A stretch of DNA of 48,583 nucleotides from an uncultured Porphyromonadaceae bacterium (lineage in GTDB: Bacteria > Bacteroidota > Bacteroidia > Bacteroidales > Muribaculaceae), in assembly GCA_947174995.1 (NCBI GenBank), contig CAMWLC010000018.1:1-48583 (forward strand), given 5' to 3'. Positions within the stretch are counted from its first letter, which is position 1, and every line of letters begins with the position of its first letter. Below are positions 42,807 to 48,583 of this stretch, piece after piece. Under the pieces are notes generated by a model. The model saw only the letters and a program-made list of their open reading frames with translations, made no database searches and was not told where the DNA came from. A program made the position numbers and the translations under genes.

Positions 42807-43940
42807 TCAGATCGATTTCAAGACCCCATCTCTCAATAAATGAGTGTGGGGATAATAATGACTGAGGATGGTGCGGTAATCCGCACCCGCAAGCGCCATT
42901 CCCGCCGCCCCCGTCTGGCACAATCCTGCGCCGTGGCCCCAGCCCCGGCCGGTAAGCCGGATGGTATCGCCGCAGTCGGTGATGCTGAAAGCTGATGAAT
43001 AGAGATGTGTCGGGGAAAGGAGACGGCGTATCCACAGCTCCTTGCCCAGAGTCAGCGCTCCTCCGTTGCCGATGATGCGCAGCAGTTTCACCCTTCCCGA
43101 GGAGCCACGCTCCAGGGCCTCGATGGTCTGCACGCGCCCCACGCTTCTCCCGAACTTCGCGCGAAGATTCTCCTCAATCTCCCTCTTGGATACAAGAGTT
43201 TCCCAGCGGTAGCCCCCGCCCGTGGAGAGATCATAATCCTTGAGTATGCGTCTGACCTGCGCCTGCGGCAACGAGGAGAGGTCACACCACTCATCCTCCA
43301 CACTCTCGATACCGGGCATCTCGCGGTCCTGCCAGCAGGTGGAGAATAGTTCGGTGCGTCCGCCGCAACATTTTGAAAACCGCGCGTCCACCACATCGCC
43401 GCGTTCATCCACGAGCACCACCCCTTCCGTGGAGAGGATAGCTTCGGCTACGGGGGCCGAAACGGGCTGCACACCCTGGTAACGCTGGCAGTGGTCGTCG
43501 GAGCAGACATGGAAATCAGTGTGTGCCGAGGTGTCGTCCCACCCTATCAGACACTCGGGAGTGTCAACACGCCCCGTATCATCCTCGGGGTGAGCGCCGA
43601 GAATCTTACCGAGCGCCCAACTGCGTGAAATCACGGCATGAGCCTTCAGAAACTCCGGCGGAGCCTCAGGATTCATCTCGCTCCCCACGACACACATCAG
43701 ATATGTCTCCAGGGGCACGTGGTTAAGCACGCTGTATTCCTGCTTTCCGGCGGTATCGACCACCTCCACCCTACCCGGGAGCTTCACGCCCAGCGCCCTT
43801 TCCCAATGAAATCCTTTCCCTATCAGCATATTCTCCAGCCTCATGCAGCCATCCACGCAATCCACCAGACGCGGCGGTCCCGCCGTGGGAATGCCGACGG
43901 TCACTATTCTCCCTGTTCCACGAGCACCACCCTCAGACAT
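42807..43940 (-). CDS. SpoIID/LytB domain protein (lytic transglycosylase-like)
   Basis: The 377-residue protein has the SpoIID pattern: YSVLNHVPLETYLMCVVGSEM with the catalytic Glu, FLKAHAVISRSWAL, FHVCSDDHCQRYQGV, VLVDERGDVVDARFSKCCGG, and GRGWGHGAGLCQTGAAGMA near the end. Members cut glycan strands of denuded peptidoglycan. No classic signal peptide is visible at the start (MSEGGARGTGRIVTVGIPT), so either export is non-standard or it works inside the cell; some family members have this form. Its ATG overlaps the end of the SDR gene by 8 nt (ATGTCTGA), so the two are translationally coupled. Confidence 0.85.
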   Translation of the reverse strand: MSEGGARGTGRIVTVGIPTAGPPRLVDCVDGCMRLENMLIGKGFHWERALGVKLPGRVEVVDTAGKQEYSVLNHVPLETYLMCVVGSEMNPEAPPEFLKAHAVISRSWALGKILGAHPEDDTGRVDTPECLIGWDDTSAHTDFHVCSDDHCQRYQGVQPVSAPVAEAILSTEGVVLVDERGDVVDARFSKCCGGRTELFSTCWQDREMPGIESVEDEWCDLSSLPQAQVRRILKDYDLSTGGGYRWETLVSKREIEENLRAKFGRSVGRVQTIEALERGSSGRVKLLRIIGNGGALTLGKELWIRRLLSPTHLYSSAFSITDCGDTIRLTGRGWGHGAGLCQTGAAGMALAGADYRTILSHYYPHTHLLRDGVLKSI

Positions 43941-44778
43941 AAATCATCCTCCTTGTCATGCCGCCGTCCACCGGGATGTCGGCACCGTTGATGAAATCAT
44001 TGCCCGGGGCTGCAAGGAAGAGGCACAGCCTCGCTATATCCTCCGGTTCACCCACGCGGCGCGAAGGATGCTGGAGGAGGTCGGCCTCCGTCAGGGTTTC
44101 ATCCGAAGTATTGATCCATCCCGGGGAGATACTGTTGACGGTGATGCCATATTCCGAAAGAGACATCATCAGCGCGTGCGTAAGCGATGCCAGCCCTCCC
44201 TCGCTCGCGGAATAAGCCTCCGTCCCCGCCTCGCTCTGGGCATGCCGGGTGGAACTTATTATTATATACCGTCCGCCGAATGAATTAGGCAGAGGCAGCG
44301 ATTTGCGGTGAAGGGCCAGACAGCGTGCGATGACGAAGGCCGGACGCAGATTCACGTCCATCACGTGCTGAAACTCCTCCGGGGAGGTTTCGGTGATGGC
44401 TCTGAACCGGGAGATTCCGGCATTGCTCACCACGATGTCGATGTCTCGCCAGGCTTTCACAAGGCTATCCATTGCAGCCTCCACCGCCCCGGTATCGGCC
44501 ACATTGACGTGCATGAACCTCACGCCGACTTCGCGGGCCATCGCCTCGCCCCCTTCCTTGTCGATGTCCATGACGGCCACCTTGCATCCGGCCCTGACGA
44601 AAGCCGATGCGACAGCGCGTCCGATACCCGACACACCCCCCGTCACCAGCACGCGCCGCTGAGGGAAGGGAATCTGGAGAATCCCCTTGCGTGGCACGCC
44701 ATCTCCCCTGACTCCCGCCGCACCGATGCGTCCGGCACGCATATCCTCCATTCTCCGCTCTAAATAATTATCTGCCAT
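43933..44778 (-). CDS. SDR oxidoreductase with altered YxxxK motif
   Basis: The 281-residue short-chain dehydrogenase has a leader of about 40 residues (MADNYLERRMEDMRAGRIG). The Rossmann motif VTGGVSGIGRAVA, VSNAGIS, DVNLRPAF and the catalytic Ser region IIISSTRHAQ follow. The Tyr-Lys motif reads YSASEGG: Tyr189 is present but the Lys is Glu193 (codon GAG, one base from AAG). PGWINTS and PVDGG at the C-terminus are normal. Loss of this Lys usually abolishes hydride-transfer chemistry, so the protein may bind cofactor without catalysis or have changed function. It sits between the glycosyltransferase and SpoIID genes in one operon. Confidence 0.88.
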   Translation of the reverse strand: MADNYLERRMEDMRAGRIGAAGVRGDGVPRKGILQIPFPQRRVLVTGGVSGIGRAVASAFVRAGCKVAVMDIDKEGGEAMAREVGVRFMHVNVADTGAVEAAMDSLVKAWRDIDIVVSNAGISRFRAITETSPEEFQHVMDVNLRPAFVIARCLALHRKSLPLPNSFGGRYIIISSTRHAQSEAGTEAYSASEGGLASLTHALMMSLSEYGITVNSISPGWINTSDETLTEADLLQHPSRRVGEPEDIARLCLFLAAPGNDFINGADIPVDGGMTRRMIYV

Positions 44779-44790
44779 AATGTATCCGGG

Positions 44791-45873
44791 CTATTCCCCA
44801 TAAATATCAATAATTCTGTCGAAAAATTTCTCGTAGGCAAATTTTTCGGAATACGTTCTATATGCCTCCTCCCCCATGCGCCTGCGGAGTTCGGCATCTT
44901 CGGCAAGTTTTCCAATGGCTCCTGCAAGAGCGGCGTGATCTCCGGACTTCACAAGAATTCCTTCGATGCCGTCTGTCATTATCTCCGGTTGGGCACCGCT
45001 TGAAGATGTTACCGCGGGCCTTCCCTGCGACATATATTCGAGAAGCATGAGTCCGAACGGTTCACGCCACACGGAAGGAGCGACACATATATCGGCCTTC
45101 ACTATCTCCGCAAACACATCATTGAGGAAACCCTTCCATTCGATGCGGGCCTCTACGCCACACTCCCGCGCCAGACGCTTCAATTCATTCACATAACCGG
45201 GATTTCCCGTACCGGCCACGCTCAACCTCAGCGGCATATCTCCAAGCATCGCCATAGCCCGTATAAGCACGTCCACCCCTTTTTCGGGACTGAGGCGCCC
45301 CGTGAAAAGAAGTCTCACCTCCTGCCTTCCGGGAAGTGGCCGGGGAACCGCATATTTTTCCGGCACGATGATGCTGTTAAGCACCGTTCTCACCCGTGAC
45401 TCGTCCACAGGGGGAGCCGTGGAGAGAAATTCCCGCCTGGTCAGAGCGGAGACGAACACCAGCCGGTCGATGGCATCATAGATTCCCCTCCATCGCCGCG
45501 AACACTTGCCCGCCTTGACCAGATGACGGGTGCATACGAGCCATATCTTGCCGCCGCTCTTTCCAAGAAGGAGTTTGGTACGCGCCACGAGTTCGGCATC
45601 CTTGAAGTTATGCACATGGATCACCACCCTCTCCTCCGGCATCCGGCTGACGAGGCGGGCCAGTCTCAGGGGAGTGACGAAATCCAAAACCCCTCCCAAA
45701 GGCATCCTGAGCAAAGGCACGGAGGCCTCCCTGAAATTCCGGTCAACAGTGTTGACGCCCCGGGTGATTGCCGTGACGTCATGACCCTGCCCTGCCGCAT
45801 AGCGACAGAGATCGAGAGCATACCTCTCGCCGCCGCCCCAGGAAGTGCTTCTTACCAGATGGATGACTCTCAT
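44791..45873 (-). CDS. Glycosyltransferase family 4 protein
   Basis: The 360-residue GT-B enzyme starts MRVIHLVRSTSWGGGERYAL, with the glycine-rich acceptor loop. The C-terminal half has LLFTGRLSPEKGVDVLIRAM, CVAPSVWREPFGLMLLEYMS with the EPFG-E nucleotide-sugar motif, and GAQPEIMTDG. It probably adds a sugar to a lipid-linked or surface glycan; the sugar is unknown. The ATG at 45873 is used: a TTG at 45882 lies within the promoter box. The -7 box ends 6 nt before the ATG, so the mRNA is probably leaderless. It is the first gene of the GT-SDR-SpoIID operon. Confidence 0.88.
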   Translation of the reverse strand: MRVIHLVRSTSWGGGERYALDLCRYAAGQGHDVTAITRGVNTVDRNFREASVPLLRMPLGGVLDFVTPLRLARLVSRMPEERVVIHVHNFKDAELVARTKLLLGKSGGKIWLVCTRHLVKAGKCSRRWRGIYDAIDRLVFVSALTRREFLSTAPPVDESRVRTVLNSIIVPEKYAVPRPLPGRQEVRLLFTGRLSPEKGVDVLIRAMAMLGDMPLRLSVAGTGNPGYVNELKRLARECGVEARIEWKGFLNDVFAEIVKADICVAPSVWREPFGLMLLEYMSQGRPAVTSSSGAQPEIMTDGIEGILVKSGDHAALAGAIGKLAEDAELRRRMGEEAYRTYSEKFAYEKFFDRIIDIYGE

Positions 45874-45879
45874 AATCTG

Positions 45880-45910
45880 CAAAATTAATCAAATTCCTGT
45901 TTATTTGCAA
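45880..45910 (-). promoter_or_regulatory. Leaderless-type promoter of the glycosyltransferase operon
   Basis: Leftward TTG (45910-45908), 20 nt and TAATTTTG (45887-45880) match the consensus fully. The ATG begins at 45873 after six bases. Confidence 0.75.
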
Positions 45911-45948
45911 TCTCACTCCGGTAGGTTGTTAAGTAAGTGTGTACGTAT

Positions 45949-45986
45949 GGGCTCCGCACTGTACGGAATCGTACAGTGCGAAGCCC
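45949..45986. other. 17-bp hairpin between divergent genes
   Basis: CGCACTGTACG (45955-45965) pairs with CGTACAGTGCG (45970-45980) around GAAT. After one C-A mismatch, GGGCT/AGCCC extends the stem to 45949-45986. No T-run follows. It sits between the GT promoter and the outer-membrane protein gene and could be an operator for either or a structured leader of the latter. Confidence 0.65.
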
Positions 45987-46067
45987 GCTCATTCCACTGA
46001 TTGATAACATATTGCAGTTTTGGCACACCCATTGCAAGCCGTTCAGGCAAACAAATCAGCAAGCACT

Positions 46068-48191
46068 ATGAGACAGTTTATCCTACTCCCTCTCCTCTCT
46101 CTGACAATGGGCGCGATGCCGGCTTTCGCCTCCGCTCACGATGCTCCGGCGCAAGCCCCCGACTCCACCAAGGTGACGGACCTCGACGAGTTCGTGGTGC
46201 AGGGACGCACACAGCGCGTGGTAAAATACGGCGTGGAATACACTCCCGACAAACGCACCAAAAAACTCGCCATGAACGCCGTATCCCTCCTTGAGCTGAT
46301 GGCCATACCCCAGCTCGACATCACTCCGGGTTCGCTCGACGTAAAGATGATCGGCAACCGCAATGTCAGCATTTTCATTGACTATGTGCCGGCTACGGAA
46401 GCCGATCTCCGTGGACTGCGCACACAGGACGTCTTGCGTGTGGAAGTACTCCAATATCCCGAAGATCCCCGGTTCAAAAACGCGGAATACGTCATCAACT
46501 ACATAATGCAGAAATATGAATGGGGAGGCTACACAAATATCGGAGGTGAGATGAATGTTATCAATCCCCTCAACGGTTACGGCTATCTATATTCCAAATT
46601 CGTGACGGGAAAATGGACACTTGACGCCAATGCCGGAGGCTCCGGCACGCGCAACGACAAGTTCAAGGGGGAAAACACGGAGACATTCCGGGATTTCGAC
46701 TTTGACGACCGGCACGTGGATATGCTCGAAAAGCACACCGTCACGGATGGCGGACTCAGAACCCACAACGGCGAATGGGTATCCCTGAGAGCAATCTACA
46801 ACACCGCCGCGGCCCAGATACATCACACTGTCGGATTCAACCGTTCCGCCCAACCGACCAATGAGCGGGAATCGCACGTCTCCTTCTCGCAAGACCTTCT
46901 GCCGTCGAGCCGGTCCGTGTCCGGCGAGGACTCCCGCAGCTTGAATCCCTATATATCCGGCGCCTATATTCTCACTCTGCCAAAGAGTAACTTCCTCAAC
47001 ATCTATTGGGATTTCAGCTACAACAGCACCCGCCGCAATTCCTCCTACCGTCTGGGCGACCTTGATGCAATCCGCAATGACAACCGCGAGAAAGTCTATG
47101 TGCCCAATGCTTCGCTGAACTACTCCAAGAGCTTCGCACACGACAACACTTTCCGCACGGCGCTGATGACCTACAATTCCATCTATGACACATACTATGA
47201 GGGATCATACGACGGGAGGCAGAAATTGCTATCATCGGAAAATATGCTTTTTCTGGAATACATGCAGAACTGGGCCTGCGGCCTGAATCTATACTCGCGT
47301 GTGGGAATGTCTTTCGTTGCGGGACGCGTCAACGGAGTGACTACTATCCGACAGTGGAATCCGCGTCTCGGCCTTCAGCTACGCTACCGTATCAATCAGA
47401 TGCACTCCGCCTCCATATCGGCCTGGTGGGGCAACAGCCATCCGGGCCCGGAGGCCTCAAACACCGCAATAGTGCAAAGCAACGAGCTCCTGTGGCTGAT
47501 GGGAAATCCCGACTTGCGCAACACTCTCTTCCAGACGGTGAACGTCTCCTACGATTTCATCCCCACCAACAAATTCAGCCTCTCCTTCTATGCACAATAT
47601 GAGGGCAATCCCCACAAACAGGCCTACGAGTTCATGACGCTTCCCGGATATGACGGGCTTGTGCGACGCACCATCAACAGCGGCACGGCCCACGACTGGT
47701 CAGCTTATCTCTCGGGCACCCTGAGGCTTCTCAACAACGCCCTGAGCATCAAGGCCACCATATACGGCAACCGCGTGGTGCTCACCGGTATCGACGCCCG
47801 CACGAGCAACACCCTCAACGGCTCGCTCAACGTCAACTACATACTCGGCAACTTCTCCTTCTCCGGATGGTGGGACTCCCCATCCAAATATCTCGGAGCC
47901 TGGAGCCTGGGCACCCTCACCGACATGCGCTGCCACACATACGGCCTGCGCATCAACTACTCCACCGGAGACTTCAAGGCAAGCATCATGAGCGGCAACT
48001 GGTGGAGCGACGGCCGTATCACCACGTACTTCACCTCCCCCCACTATTCAAGCTCTGAATGGCAGTGGCAAGCCTCACAGGCCCCCAAACTGCAATTCCA
48101 GCTCTCCTACACCTTCTCCTACGGCAAGAAGGTGAGCCACGACAATCAGCTCAGCGGAGGCGGCTCCTCCAGCTCCGCCATCCTCAGATAA
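46068..48191 (+). CDS. TonB-receptor-like outer-membrane beta-barrel protein
   Basis: The 707-residue protein starts with a signal peptide (MRQFILLPLLSLTMGAMPAFAS); a frame extending upstream to 46020 has no credible start. Residues about 40-145 form a plug-like domain (DEFVVQGRTQRVVKYG, then MIGNRNVSIFIDYVPATEAD and VLRVEVLQYPEDPRF). The rest is alternating amphipathic strands with many aromatic residues. It lacks the usual carboxypeptidase-like N-terminal domain and a clear TonB box, and no SusD partner is near. It is probably a TonB-family barrel of unknown ligand. The C-terminus (FSYGKKVSHDNQL, then SGGGSSSSAILR) does not end in the usual aromatic residue. Confidence 0.75.
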   Translation: MRQFILLPLLSLTMGAMPAFASAHDAPAQAPDSTKVTDLDEFVVQGRTQRVVKYGVEYTPDKRTKKLAMNAVSLLELMAIPQLDITPGSLDVKMIGNRNVSIFIDYVPATEADLRGLRTQDVLRVEVLQYPEDPRFKNAEYVINYIMQKYEWGGYTNIGGEMNVINPLNGYGYLYSKFVTGKWTLDANAGGSGTRNDKFKGENTETFRDFDFDDRHVDMLEKHTVTDGGLRTHNGEWVSLRAIYNTAAAQIHHTVGFNRSAQPTNERESHVSFSQDLLPSSRSVSGEDSRSLNPYISGAYILTLPKSNFLNIYWDFSYNSTRRNSSYRLGDLDAIRNDNREKVYVPNASLNYSKSFAHDNTFRTALMTYNSIYDTYYEGSYDGRQKLLSSENMLFLEYMQNWACGLNLYSRVGMSFVAGRVNGVTTIRQWNPRLGLQLRYRINQMHSASISAWWGNSHPGPEASNTAIVQSNELLWLMGNPDLRNTLFQTVNVSYDFIPTNKFSLSFYAQYEGNPHKQAYEFMTLPGYDGLVRRTINSGTAHDWSAYLSGTLRLLNNALSIKATIYGNRVVLTGIDARTSNTLNGSLNVNYILGNFSFSGWWDSPSKYLGAWSLGTLTDMRCHTYGLRINYSTGDFKASIMSGNWWSDGRITTYFTSPHYSSSEWQWQASQAPKLQFQLSYTFSYGKKVSHDNQLSGGGSSSSAILR

Positions 48192-48281
48192 TAATCCGAA
48201 CTGCAATATAAAAACTGGATTCGAGGCTGTTGCGTAATTTAATTTTACGTCACAGCCTCATCTAATACAGTGACATTCGTT
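48192..48281. other. Convergent intergenic with 15-bp imperfect hairpin
   Basis: GAGGCTGTTGCGTAA (48223-48237) pairs imperfectly with TTACGTCACAGCCTC (48245-48259), two mismatches. Leftward, a T5 run follows about 8 nt after the stem, so it may end the edge gene. GAGGCTGT at a palindrome end also resembles ends of insertion sequences; no transposase is visible. Confidence 0.55.
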
Positions 48282-48583
48282 TTAGTCGAGGGATTCGGGT
48301 TCGTCTGAGGCCGGTACCCCGGAGGATTCTGCGTCATCAGTAGGGTTCAGAAGCTTGAACAGAGGGATGAACATTGAGAGGAATGACGTGTGATGTGTAA
48401 AGAAGTGCTTATCTTCATCCAATTTGTCAAGGAATTGATGTAGTCCGTAGTTGGCGTATTCATCCATCGTATTGATCATTGCTGAAACAGCGTTGCTGAC
48501 CGTAATATCATCCCGTTCGAGAGCAAGCAGGTCGATGTCGGTACGCGCTACGCATGCTGCAAACATATAGTCACGTAATTTGC
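48282..48583 (-). CDS. Unrecognised protein, C-terminal part only (window edge)
   Basis: The leftward frame is open to the right edge (upstream residues KLRDY precede the first in-frame Met at 48566), so the gene is cut by the window and that Met is probably internal. About 99 residues are visible: FAACVARTDIDLLALERDD, then ITVSNAVSAMINTMDEYANYG, HQFLDKLDEDKHFFTHHTSF and an acidic tail ending SDEPESLD. Mostly helical by appearance. I do not recognise a family. The base composition is lower in GC than its neighbours, which would fit acquired DNA. Confidence 0.5.
   Translation of the reverse strand, partial: KLRDYMFAACVARTDIDLLALERDDITVSNAVSAMINTMDEYANYGLHQFLDKLDEDKHFFTHHTSFLSMFIPLFKLLNPTDDAESSGVPASDEPESLD

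Overview
The window is a chromosomal stretch of a GC-rich member of the Bacteroidales. Three signs point there: -33/-7 promoters of the TTG-(19-20 nt)-TAnnTTTG type, starts without Shine-Dalgarno sequences, and families such as DUF4270, DUF5723, SpoIID/LytB, an AddB-like nuclease and proteins with T9SS-like tails. A gut genus of the Muribaculaceae type is my best guess, but that is inference.

Layout. 1-5046: the start of a leftward secreted protein, then two tandem paralogous secreted proteins, each with its own promoter. 5043-11308: an AddB-like nuclease (leftward), and diverging from it holB, a sugar nucleotidyltransferase and galE. 11351-14488: a lipoprotein and a DUF5723 barrel protein. 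14599-20275: a palindrome-controlled RND metal-efflux operon (His-rich adaptor, pump, outer-membrane channel). 20278-24300: a 1340-residue Schlafen-type AlbA_2 protein. 24452-28806 (leftward): a small monooxygenase and the panC-panD-ffh-guaD cluster. 29064-35414 (rightward): a GT5-like domain protein, a DUF4270 lipoprotein, folD, a CapA-like protein, an ABC-F protein with one dead ATP site, and a Dabb protein. 35435-38835: tRNA-Thr(CGU), ridA, a Uup-type ABC-F protein and a CDF cation exporter. 38979-40960 (leftward): an isochorismatase-like hydrolase and an MFS transporter. 41060-42749: an array of palindromic repeats leading into a REP-associated tyrosine transposase with an unusual C-terminal domain. 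42807-45873 (leftward operon): glycosyltransferase, SDR and SpoIID/LytB. 46068-48191: a TonB-receptor-like outer-membrane protein. The right edge holds an unrecognised, cut-off leftward gene.

Most of the window is core metabolism and envelope biology. The accessory part is the transposase locus at 41.0-42.75 kb. There the HUH/Y1 transposase carries a C-terminal extension whose pattern resembles a DprA/SLOG Rossmann fold. It is preceded by several families of short inverted repeats, one of which has become coding sequence. Other notable points are an SDR with Lys replaced by Glu in its YxxxK motif, a tRNA with two A-C stem mismatches, an ABC-F protein with one intact and one degenerate ATP site, and three genes whose promoter boxes lie only 5-6 nt before the start codon. 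All family assignments come from reading translations by eye; no database search was run.
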